From a bacterium (GTDB lineage: Bacteria > Planctomycetota > J058 > JACQDU01): a stretch of 9,316 nt of DNA. The notes below the pieces were generated by a model. The model saw only the letters and a program-made list of their open reading frames with translations, did no database searches and had not been told where the DNA came from. Positions 1 to 6,336 of this stretch are shown piece by piece; position 1 is the first letter of the stretch; the number at the start of each line of letters is the position of its first letter. Where the stretch lies: assembly GCA_016200955.1 (NCBI GenBank), contig JACQDU010000482.1, forward strand, positions 1 through 9,316, given 5' to 3'. The translations under genes and the position numbers were made by a program.

Positions 1-433
1 AGCCTTCCTTCACGCGGACGTGCTCGCCCTTCTCGAAGTCGACCGTGAGGCCGGGCTCCTCCTGCGTGACGCGCTCCACCTGGAGCATCATCTTCGAGAC
101 TTCCTCGGGAGCCATGGGCTGCGGCTTGTCGGGCGAGTCGAGCGTGCCCACGAACTTGATCTGGCCGGGGGTCTCGCGGATCAGGTGCCAGACCTCGGGA
201 GGGATCGTCCCGTCCTCGTTGGTCTCGATCTCGGCCATGACGTAGCCGGGGTAGACCTTGCGCTCGACCGTCCGGCGCTGGCCGGCCTTGATCTCGGTCA
301 CCTTCTCGGTGACCACGATGATCTTCGAGACCTTGTCCGTGAGGTCGTTCGTCTGGGCGCGCGCCCAGAGGTTCCGGCGCACCTTCTCCTCGCGGTTCGT
401 CCCGACCCGGAGAATGTACCAGTTCTTTGCCAT
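1..433 (-). CDS. nusG: Transcription termination/antitermination factor NusG (3' end outside window)
   Basis: NusG binds RNA polymerase through its N-terminal NGN domain. Through its C-terminal KOW domain it contacts Rho or ribosomal protein S10, linking transcription to translation. The visible 144 residues begin MAKNWYILRVGTNREEKVRR, a typical NGN opening. They contain the conserved KVYPGYVMAEIE segment (59-70), the WHLIRETPG segment (82-90), and the beginning of the KOW domain (FEKGEHVRVKEG, 133-144). The rest of KOW lies beyond base 1. Compared with E. coli NusG there is a short insertion around residues 72-80 (NEDGTIPPE). The ATG at 433 is the natural family start; only a weak AAGG lies about 10 bases upstream. 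It follows secE by 115 bases, the usual secE-nusG order, and rplK is expected next. Identity is secure. Confidence 0.96.
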   Translation of the reverse strand, partial: MAKNWYILRVGTNREEKVRRNLWARAQTNDLTDKVSKIIVVTEKVTEIKAGQRRTVERKVYPGYVMAEIETNEDGTIPPEVWHLIRETPGQIKFVGTLDSPDKPQPMAPEEVSKMMLQVERVTQEEPGLTVDFEKGEHVRVKEG

Positions 434-548
434 TAAGTTATGACCTTGGTTGCGTTCGGCCACTTCGATTTCACCCAATGCAGCGACATCCGCGAAGGCG
501 AATGCCTTGGTTTACGCTGCGTGGGGCGACTCTCGTCGCCCCCGCCCC
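434..548 (-). other. secE-nusG intergenic leader
   Basis: This 115-base gap separates secE from nusG, which is longer than the other protein-protein gaps in the window. It holds the strong hairpin at 523-542 and a second small stem, AAGGC/GCCTT with a 4-base loop, at 495-508. I saw no convincing promoter and no open reading frame that looks real. It is probably the 5' leader of nusG inside a shared transcript. Confidence 0.4.
523..542 (-). terminator. Hairpin after secE: perfect 8-bp stem with a GAGA loop, no U-tract
   Basis: On the minus strand the sequence is GGGGCGAC-GAGA-GTCGCCCC: eight perfect pairs, six of them GC, closed by a GNRA-type GAGA tetraloop. It begins 6 bases after the secE stop codon. 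No run of T follows (next bases ACGCAGCG), so it is not a classical intrinsic terminator. Since nusG lies downstream in the same direction, an RNA processing, 3'-end stability or attenuation role is as likely as termination. The structure is directly visible; the role is inferred. Confidence 0.5.
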
Positions 549-1073
549 CTAACCCAGTCCCATCTTGTCCCAGAACCTGTCCCAGTCGGGATACAGCTTG
601 ACGAAGATGAGCAACTGGTCGACGAGGAAGATGTAGATCATGAGGATGATCACGGTCACGATCACCACGAGCGACTCCGTCATGACCTGCTTGCGCGACG
701 CCCACGAGACCTTCTTCATCTCGTTCTCGGTCTCGATCAGGAAGTCGACGAACTTCGGGTAGTTGACCAGCCAGTAGATCCCGGCCAGGAAGGCGAGCCC
801 CAGGATGACGCTCGAGACGAGCGCCCCCGAGATCGCGAACTCCTCCCCGAGGAGGAGCCCGACCTTCGGGAGCGGCGTCCTCCAGTCGATCGGGAGCCAC
901 TCGTAGAACGAGTAGGCCCCGAACAGGAGGAGCGTCCCGAGCGACAACCCGAGGAGAGCTCGCGATCGGTGTCCTTCCTCGGGGCGGTAGAAGTTGAAGA
1001 GCCGCCGCTCCTGGAGGTCCGTCGGGCTCGGGCCCGCGCTCGGGTTCGGATTGGTCGTCGTCTCGTTGGCCAT
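549..1073 (-). CDS. secE: Preprotein translocase subunit SecE (three-helix form)
   Basis: SecE is the essential clamp subunit of the SecYEG channel in the inner membrane. The 174-residue product has a hydrophilic, Pro/Thr/Asn-rich N-terminus (1-20) and three hydrophobic segments at about 39-58, 80-104 and 132-157. The family signature is the amphipathic helix and start of the last membrane helix: KFVDFLIETENEMKKVSWAS (107-126), with the conserved KKVSWxxR core. Many bacteria have a one-helix SecE of about 60-80 residues; this three-helix form resembles that of E. coli and, as I recall, planctomycetes. The ATG at 1073 has a purine-rich GAGAGAG just upstream. The gene starts 15 bases after tRNA-Trp and precedes nusG, as in most bacteria. 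Identity is secure. Confidence 0.94.
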   Translation of the reverse strand: MANETTTNPNPSAGPSPTDLQERRLFNFYRPEEGHRSRALLGLSLGTLLLFGAYSFYEWLPIDWRTPLPKVGLLLGEEFAISGALVSSVILGLAFLAGIYWLVNYPKFVDFLIETENEMKKVSWASRKQVMTESLVVIVTVIILMIYIFLVDQLLIFVKLYPDWDRFWDKMGLG

Positions 1074-1088
1074 GTCTCTCTCGCAGCT

Positions 1089-1162
1089 CAGGGGCGCTGG
1101 GATTCGAACCCAGAACCTACGGATTTGGAATCCGTCGCTCTAACCGTTGGAGCTACACCCCT
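1089..1162 (-). tRNA. trnW: tRNA-Trp (CCA anticodon)
   Basis: A full cloverleaf reads on the minus strand. The acceptor stem is AGGGGTG/CGCCCCT with one G-T pair and a G discriminator base. The anticodon stem is ACGGA/TCCGT with loop TTCCAAA, giving anticodon CCA. The T arm is CTGGG-TTCGAAT-CCCAG. The 3' CCA is not encoded (the next bases are AGC). It lies between rpmG and secE, 15 bases before the secE start, and is probably cut out of a shared transcript. Confidence 0.97.
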
Positions 1163-1186
1163 AGGACGTCTCGCAGGGTCCCGGGT

Positions 1187-1214
1187 GCTTTCGTCCGTTC
1201 CGCGCCCCGAAAGC
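1187..1214 (-). other. Hairpin between rpmG and tRNA-Trp
   Basis: GCTTTCG and CGAAAGC form a perfect 7-bp stem around a 14-base loop, starting 11 bases after the rpmG stop codon. It has no U-tract. It could protect the rpmG 3' end or help processing of the downstream tRNA-Trp. The large loop makes it weaker than the other hairpins in the window. Confidence 0.3.
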
Positions 1215-1225
1215 CGATCCCGCAC

Positions 1226-1399
1226 CTACTTCCGTCGCTCCTTGTGGAGCGTGTGAGCGCGGCACCGCTTGCACCATTTCTTGAGCTCGAGCTTGGGCAC
1301 GCCGCCCGCGAGCTTCTTGGACGTGCGGTAGTTGCGCTCGTCGCACGTCCCGCACTCGAGGGAGATGTATCCCCGGGCGCCCGCTTTTTTCTTGGCCAT
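1226..1399 (-). CDS. rpmG: 50S ribosomal protein L33
   Basis: This short gene encodes a 57-residue basic protein, MAKKKAGARGYISLECGTCD and onward, ending LHKERRK. It matches bacterial L33, a small protein of the large ribosomal subunit near the E site. Two CxxC pairs, C16/C19 and C43/C46, form the zinc ribbon of the zinc-binding (C+) type of L33; zinc-independent paralogues lack these cysteines. Length is normal (about 50-57). The ATG at 1399 is preceded by GGGAG about 10 bases upstream. It lies 58 bases after tuf and 63 bases before tRNA-Trp. The tuf-rpmG-trnW-secE-nusG arrangement is common in bacteria. Identity is secure. Confidence 0.96.
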   Translation of the reverse strand: MAKKKAGARGYISLECGTCDERNYRTSKKLAGGVPKLELKKWCKRCRAHTLHKERRK

Positions 1400-1422
1400 G
1401 ACCGCTTAGCTCCCGCGAGACC

Positions 1423-1447
1423 CCGGCGCGGGCTTGACCCGTGCCGG
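1423..1447 (-). terminator. Hairpin after tuf, no U-tract
   Basis: On the minus strand CCGGC-A-CGGG-TCAAG-CCCG-C-GCCGG forms nine pairs with a single A/C mismatch and a 5-base loop. It starts 10 bases after the tuf stop codon. There is no T-run behind it. It may partly terminate, or protect the 3' end of, the very abundant tuf message before rpmG. The structure is seen; the role is inferred. Confidence 0.4.
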
Positions 1448-1457
1448 CTTTCTCCCG

Positions 1458-2657
<1,200 letters not shown>

Positions 2658-2667
2658 GACTGAGGGG

Positions 2668-2673
2668 CTCCTT
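2668..2673 (-). promoter_or_regulatory. Ribosome binding site of tuf
   Basis: AAGGAG on the minus strand lies 10 bases before the ATG at 2657. It decides the start in favour of MAKAKFERTK and against in-frame extension into the upstream tRNA. Confidence 0.7.
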
Positions 2674-2699
2674 AGGTCTCGATCTCGGTCTACCAGTTC

Positions 2700-2775
2700 T
2701 GGAGCTGCTGATGGGACTCGAACCCATGACCTCCTCCTTACCAAGGAGGTGCTCTACCAGCTGAGCTACAGCAGC
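2700..2775 (-). tRNA. trnT: tRNA-Thr (GGT anticodon), 3' CCA encoded
   Basis: The minus strand folds as a full cloverleaf: acceptor GCTGCTG/CAGCAGC, anticodon stem CCTCC/GGAGG with loop TTGGTAA (anticodon GGT), and T arm ATGGG-TTCGAGT-CCCAT. After the T discriminator base the next three bases are CCA, so this is the only tRNA here whose 3' end may be encoded. It is last in the cluster, 42 bases before the tuf start, matching the position of E. coli thrT. Confidence 0.97.
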
Positions 2776-2807
2776 CCGTGATTCTTTCCGTGAGCATTCA
2801 CCGTGAG

Positions 2808-2878
2808 AGCGGGCGAAGGGAATCGAACCCTCGTAAGTAGCTTGGAAGGCTACCGCTCTACCATTGAGCTACGCCCGC
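2808..2878 (-). tRNA. trnG: tRNA-Gly (TCC anticodon)
   Basis: A 71-base cloverleaf: acceptor GCGGGCG/CGCCCGC, anticodon stem GTAGC/GCTAC with loop CTTCCAA (anticodon TCC), and a T arm with TTCGATT. The 3' CCA is not encoded. It lies 32 bases before tRNA-Thr(GGT), the position of E. coli glyT. Confidence 0.97.
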
Positions 2879-2943
2879 GCGTTGGTCTTCTCCGTTTCTC
2901 TCTCGCGCCCGCTCGTTGCGACGCGATCGGGTGGCGCTCACTT

Positions 2944-3026
2944 TGGGCAGGGTAGGATTCGAACCTACGAAGGCTGGCGCCACCAGATTTACAGTCTGGC
3001 CCGTTTGGCCACTTCGGTACCTGCCC
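2944..3026 (-). tRNA. trnY: tRNA-Tyr (GTA anticodon)
   Basis: An 83-base class II tRNA with a long variable arm. The acceptor is GGGCAGG/CCTGCCC with an A discriminator, the anticodon stem is CCAGA/TCTGG with loop CTGTAAA (anticodon GTA), and the T arm is GTAGG-TTCGAAT-CCTAC. The 3' CCA is not encoded. The long variable arm and GTA anticodon make the identity certain. Confidence 0.97.
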
Positions 3027-3104
3027 CGGCCCGAATCCTCACTCCGTCCCGCCCTTGGCGGACAGTGCCTTACCGCGCCCGCGGAGGCAACCCGCGTGCT
3101 TGAC

Positions 3105-3121
3105 TCGAAGGAAAACTTCGA
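3105..3121 (-). other. Small hairpin in the tRNA-Thr/tRNA-Tyr spacer
   Basis: TCGAAG and CTTCGA form six perfect pairs around a 5-base loop. No T-run follows on either strand, so a terminator is not supported. It may be a processing site or chance. Confidence 0.25.
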
Positions 3122-3135
3122 TGCCAAGGGAAACA

Positions 3136-3150
3136 GCGGTGCCGCACCGC
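3136..3150 (-). repeat. Near-perfect 15-base palindrome in the tRNA spacer
   Basis: GCGGTGCCGCACCGC is symmetric around its central C. As RNA it could form a 6-bp GC-rich stem with a 3-base loop; as DNA it could be a binding site. It lies about 10 bases downstream of the start expected from the candidate promoter at 3168-3195. No factor can be named. Confidence 0.3.
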
Positions 3151-3167
3151 GGACACGGGAGGCGTCA

Positions 3168-3195
3168 CGTATACCATGGTCGCGTGAGGCTTCAA
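3168..3195 (-). promoter_or_regulatory. Candidate sigma70-type promoter before tRNA-Tyr
   Basis: On the minus strand TTGAAG (3190-3195) and TATACG (3168-3173) are separated by 16 bases; each box matches 4 of 6 consensus positions. Transcription would start near 3160, leaving a leader of about 130 bases before tRNA-Tyr. The match is moderate and could be chance. Confidence 0.25.
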
Positions 3196-3262
3196 GCGGA
3201 AAAGATCCTCCGGCACGGAAGACGCTCGGAGGCGCCCGGCTGTCAACGTTCCGCGGTCTCGA

Positions 3263-3335
3263 AGCTGTCGGTGGGACTCGAACCCACAGCCCCAGGTTTA
3301 CAAAACCTGGGCTCTACCAGTTGAGCTACGACAGC
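3263..3335 (-). tRNA. trnT: tRNA-Thr (TGT anticodon)
   Basis: A 73-base cloverleaf: acceptor GCTGTCG/CGACAGC, anticodon stem CAGGT/ACCTG with loop TTTGTAA (anticodon TGT), and T arm GTGGG-TTCGAGT-CCCAC. The 3' CCA is not encoded. It is first in the cluster, 17 bases after the cysS stop codon, and corresponds to E. coli thrU. It shares its general sequence with the second tRNA-Thr at 2700-2775. Confidence 0.97.
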
Positions 3336-3345
3336 AAGTGAGGCC

Positions 3346-3374
3346 AGTCTACCTATGCCCTCGCGCGCTTCCAA
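3346..3374 (-). promoter_or_regulatory. Candidate promoter of the tRNA-tuf unit, overlapping the cysS 3' end
   Basis: On the minus strand TTGGAA (3369-3374) and TAGACT (3346-3351) are separated by exactly 17 bases, each with 4 of 6 consensus matches. The predicted start is near 3339, only a few bases before tRNA-Thr(TGT). The cysS stop codon lies inside the spacer. Position and spacing are as expected for a stable-RNA promoter; read-through from cysS is the alternative. Confidence 0.4.
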
Positions 3375-4873
3375 CCTGTCGTCCCGTCCGGCCGGTCCTC
3401 GAGCTCGAATCCTAGCGTCTTGAGCTTCTCGCGCAGCTCGTCCGACCTCAGGAAAGCTGCCTTCATGGCCGCCTTGTCCCCGCGTGCCTTCGCCGCCTGA
3501 GCCTCGCGCCGCACCTCGGCACGCTCCTTCAAGAGCGCTTCCTCATCGGGCCGGAGCTTGCCCTTCCCCCCGACCTCGTGATCGACGAAGATCCCGAGCA
3601 CGGAGTCGAGATCCCGGAGGAGCTTCTCGGCTCGGCTCCCGAATTCCGCGCCGTAGGCTTCTTTGTTGACGTCGTTCACGAACAAGAAGAGTTCCCCGAG
3701 CGCGCCCGAGACGTTCAGGTCGTCGTCGAGCCTCCTCTCGAAGGCCTTGCGGGTGTTCGCAAGGAGAGCCTCCTGTCGCTCGGTCACCGGAACCGGCAGC
3801 CCCGATCCTTTCTTCATGCATCCGTCTCGGAGCGACCGCCGGAAGTTGTCGAGCCGCTCGAGCGCTCTCCGGGCGTCGAGGATCGAGTCGAAGCGCATGG
3901 GCTTCCCCTCGGAGTCGTACGTGACCTGGAAGTTGAGCTGCTTCCTGTAATTCACCGAGAGGAGCGCGTACCTCACCTCCCGCGGCGTGGCGCGAGCGAG
4001 CGCCGCGAGGTCGTCGAGCGTGTAGAAGTTGTGCTTCGACTTCGACATCTTCGCGCCCGCGATGAGCAGGTGCTCGTTGTGCGCCCAGACGCGGGCGAAG
4101 GGCTTGCCCGTGGCCGCCTCGCTCTGGGCGATCTCGTTCTCGTGGTGAGGGAAGACGAGGTCGACGCCGCCCGCGTGGATGTCGATCGTCTCGCCCAGGT
4201 GGCTCATGGCGAGAGCGGAGCATTCGAGATGCCAGCCGGGACGGCCTCTCCCGAGGCTCGTCTCCCAGGAGACGTCTCCGTCCTTCTCGGTCCACGCCTT
4301 CCAGAGAGCGAAGTCGGCCCAGCTCTCCTTCTCGTACTCGTCGTCCTCGACGCGCCCGCCGCCGCCGGCCTTGAGGCCGGCCTTGTCGAGGTGAGCGAGC
4401 TTCCCGTACTCGGGGAACGCTTCGATCTTGAAGTAGACGGAGCCGTCGGGCGCCTTGTAGGCGAAGCCCTTCTCGATGAGCCGCTCGACGAGCTTGACCT
4501 GCGCGGCGAGCGCCTCGGGATCGGTCGCGCGCGGCATGACCGTCGGGCGCCGGATCCCGAGCGCGTCCAGGTCCGCAAGGAACAGCTTCAGGTAACGGTC
4601 GGTGAAGTCGCGCAGCTTCTCGCCGGCGGTGTGAGCTCCCCGGATCGTCTTGTCGTCCACGTCGGTCACGTTCATGACGTGCTTCACGCGGAAGCCCTTC
4701 CACTCGAGCGTCCGGCGGAGCACGTCGTAGAAGAGGAAAGCCCTCAGGTTCCCGATGTGGACGCGGTTGTAGACCGTGGGGCCGCAGGTGTAGAGCCGGA
4801 TCTCTCCCCCGGGAGCCTCGGGCTCGACCTTCGTCGTGTCGCGCGTGAGCGTGTTGTAGAGCTCGAGCACCAT
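3353..4873 (-). CDS. cysS: Cysteine--tRNA ligase
   Basis: CysRS attaches cysteine to tRNA-Cys using ATP, in the cytosol. The 506-residue class I synthetase has LYTCGPTVYNRVHIGN (27-42) with the HIGH-type signature HIGN, and AKMSKS (274-279) with the KMSKS loop. The zinc ligands known from E. coli are present: C30, C218 (WHLECS), H243 and E247 (HHENE). The DALR and C-terminal tRNA-binding region follows, ending LEDRPDGTTGWKRARA. Length is slightly above E. coli (461), mainly from extensions near 165-185 (GGGG-containing) and in the C-terminal third. The ATG at 4873 is preferred because AAGG lies 6 bases upstream; an in-frame GTG at 4879 lies too close to that site. It follows ispDF by 65 bases and precedes the tRNA cluster by 17. 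Confidence 0.97.
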   Translation of the reverse strand: MVLELYNTLTRDTTKVEPEAPGGEIRLYTCGPTVYNRVHIGNLRAFLFYDVLRRTLEWKGFRVKHVMNVTDVDDKTIRGAHTAGEKLRDFTDRYLKLFLADLDALGIRRPTVMPRATDPEALAAQVKLVERLIEKGFAYKAPDGSVYFKIEAFPEYGKLAHLDKAGLKAGGGGRVEDDEYEKESWADFALWKAWTEKDGDVSWETSLGRGRPGWHLECSALAMSHLGETIDIHAGGVDLVFPHHENEIAQSEAATGKPFARVWAHNEHLLIAGAKMSKSKHNFYTLDDLAALARATPREVRYALLSVNYRKQLNFQVTYDSEGKPMRFDSILDARRALERLDNFRRSLRDGCMKKGSGLPVPVTERQEALLANTRKAFERRLDDDLNVSGALGELFLFVNDVNKEAYGAEFGSRAEKLLRDLDSVLGIFVDHEVGGKGKLRPDEEALLKERAEVRREAQAAKARGDKAAMKAAFLRSDELREKLKTLGFELEDRPDGTTGWKRARA

Positions 4874-4878
4874 GCTCA

Positions 4879-4884
4879 CCCTTA
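4879..4884 (-). promoter_or_regulatory. Ribosome binding site of cysS
   Basis: TAAGGG on the minus strand lies 5 to 6 bases before the ATG at 4873. It favours that start over the GTG at 4879, which it would overlap. Confidence 0.55.
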
Positions 4885-4914
4885 CGTGGAAAGCTCGGTC
4901 AACTTACCCGGCTT

Positions 4915-4929
4915 TTCTCGATGGGAGAA
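4915..4929 (-). other. Weak hairpin after ispDF
   Basis: TTCTC and GAGAA pair around a 5-base loop, starting 9 bases after the ispDF stop codon. With only five pairs it is weak, and it has no T-run behind it. It is listed because its position matches the other post-stop hairpins in the window. Confidence 0.2.
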
Positions 4930-4938
4930 GAAAGGGGA

Positions 4939-6336
4939 CTACCGCGGACGACGCGCCTCCACGAGGAGAACGACCGCGTCGGCGGCGATCGCCTCTCCTC
5001 GCCCGATCGCGCCGAGGCCCTCCTTGGTCTTCGCCTTGACGTTCACGCGCCCCTCCGGCACCGAGAGCGCGCGTGCCAGCGACGAGCGGATCGCGGCGCG
5101 GTGGGGCGAGATCCGGGGCGCCTCCGCGTGGATCGTGCAGTCCACCGAGACGACGTCGAGCCCCGCGGCGCGCACGCGCGCGAGCGCTCCCAGGAGGAGC
5201 TGCGTCGAGTCCGCTCCCTGCCAGCGAGCGTCGCGATCGGAATACATCTCTCCTATGTCTCCGAGCCCGGCCGCTCCGAGGACGGCGTCCGTCACCGCGT
5301 GAAGGAGAGCGTCGCCGTCCGAGTGGCCCTCGAGCCCGCGCTCGTGCGGGATCGAGACGCCACCCAGGAGCAGCTTTCTCCCCGGGACGAGGCGGTGGAT
5401 GTCGCTCCCGTGGCCGACCCTGTAAGGAACGGAAGCGACGCTCCGCGCGTCTTCCCGGGCGCGCTCCTCCTGGAAACGGCGCGTCTCGAAGGAGTGCGTC
5501 TGGGCGAGCGGGTCCGCAGGGTCGGGGACCTGGTTCTCGAGCGGCTCCATGGCGCGCGTGCGCGGCTCTCGCGACGGCTCGGCGTTCGCCAACGTTCCGC
5601 CCTTCTTTCCCGAGAGGAGACGGGAGACGACCTCGAGGTCGTCTCCCGTCGTGAGCTTCAGGTTGTCGTAGGAGCCCTGGACGATCGCGACCTTGTGCCC
5701 GAGCCGCTCGAGCGCGCTCGCCTCGTCGGTGACCTCGACACCGGCGCGTTCGGCCGACTCGAGCGCCTCGATCAGGAGAGCGCGCCGAGCGGCCTGCGGC
5801 GTCTGCGCGAGCCAGCACTCCGCGCGGGGGGGCGTCTCCCGGACGAGGCCTTGAGCGTCGACGCGCTTGACCGTGTCCACGGCCGGCACCGCGAGGAGCG
5901 CCGCTCCGACCTCGCGCGCGCGCTCGAGCGTGCGCGCCGCGTCCTCGGGGTCGACGAGAGGCCTCGCCGCGTCGTGGACGAGGACGATCTCGGCTTCGGG
6001 GCTCGTCGCGAGCACTCCCTTGAGCGTCGAGTCCTGGCGCCTCTCGCCGCCGGCGACGAACCGCGTCGCTCCCGCGGCCCGGAGAGCGTTCCCGAGAGGG
6101 TCGTCCGGGGAGAGCGCTCGCGCGAGGTCGTCCGGGTGGAGCACCACGACGACCTCGCTCACGCCGCGCGTGTGCGCGAGGGCCTCGACGCTCCACGCGG
6201 CGAGCGGGCGGCCTCCGACCTCGAGCGCGGCCTTGCGCGGCGCTCCCGCTCCGAGCGCCTGCGCGAGGCGGGAGCCGATGCCAGCCGCGACGACCACGCC
6301 GCTCGCGCCGTGCCCCGAGGTCGTCTCGGGGCTCAC
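4939..6336 (-). CDS. ispDF: Bifunctional IspD/IspF (MEP cytidylyltransferase / MECDP synthase)
   Basis: The enzyme carries out two steps of the MEP isoprenoid pathway: CTP-dependent formation of CDP-methylerythritol (IspD) and cyclisation to MEcPP (IspF). IspD fills about residues 11-243, with nucleotide loop VVVAAGIGSR (14-23), K35, GGERRQDS (96-103), VHDAARP (120-126), TPQA (179-182) and TDEAS to NLKLTTGDDLEV (203-236). IspF fills about 305-462, with metal ligands D312 and H314 (GSDIHR) and H346 (HSDGDALLH), plus VNVKAKTKEGLGAIGRGE (431-448). Both active sites look intact. The roughly 60-residue charged linker (244-303) is long. The kinase IspE, which acts between the two steps, is not in this window. 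The GTG start at 6336 overlaps the stop of the PIN-TRAM gene in GTGA, suggesting translational coupling. Such fusions are known in alpha- and epsilonproteobacteria. Confidence 0.95.
   Translation of the reverse strand: MSPETTSGHGASGVVVAAGIGSRLAQALGAGAPRKAALEVGGRPLAAWSVEALAHTRGVSEVVVVLHPDDLARALSPDDPLGNALRAAGATRFVAGGERRQDSTLKGVLATSPEAEIVLVHDAARPLVDPEDAARTLERAREVGAALLAVPAVDTVKRVDAQGLVRETPPRAECWLAQTPQAARRALLIEALESAERAGVEVTDEASALERLGHKVAIVQGSYDNLKLTTGDDLEVVSRLLSGKKGGTLANAEPSREPRTRAMEPLENQVPDPADPLAQTHSFETRRFQEERAREDARSVASVPYRVGHGSDIHRLVPGRKLLLGGVSIPHERGLEGHSDGDALLHAVTDAVLGAAGLGDIGEMYSDRDARWQGADSTQLLLGALARVRAAGLDVVSVDCTIHAEAPRISPHRAAIRSSLARALSVPEGRVNVKAKTKEGLGAIGRGEAIAADAVVLLVEARRPR

Larger units (their letters stand above)
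3027..3262 (-). other. 236-base gap between tRNA-Thr(TGT) and tRNA-Tyr
   Basis: This is the longest stretch without a gene in the window and is unusually long for the inside of a tRNA cluster. It holds a candidate promoter (3168-3195), a near-palindrome GCGGTGCCGCACCGC (3136-3150), and a hairpin TCGAAG-5-CTTCGA (3105-3121). I saw no U-tract terminator and no convincing coding frame. A second promoter feeding the tRNA-Tyr/Gly/Thr-tuf part, or a processed spacer, fits best. Confidence 0.4.

Noticed and set aside
2689..2698. Ten-base match to the D-arm of tRNA-Thr(TGT), AACTGGTAGA on the minus strand, just after tRNA-Thr(GGT)
   Set aside because: It could be a remnant of a lost tRNA copy, but ten bases next to several tRNAs is too short to support a pseudo-tRNA.
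2658..2744. N-terminal extension of EF-Tu to 2744
   Set aside because: It would translate tRNA-Thr(GGT); the ATG at 2657 has a good ribosome site and the family start.
2858..3127. Open frame of 89 codons on the minus strand across tRNA-Gly and tRNA-Tyr
   Set aside because: It runs through two well-folded tRNAs and has no recognisable protein features.
3241..3246. Perfect TTGACA on the minus strand in the tRNA spacer
   Set aside because: No acceptable -10 box lies 16 to 18 bases downstream (GTCTTC and neighbours), so it is not called a promoter.
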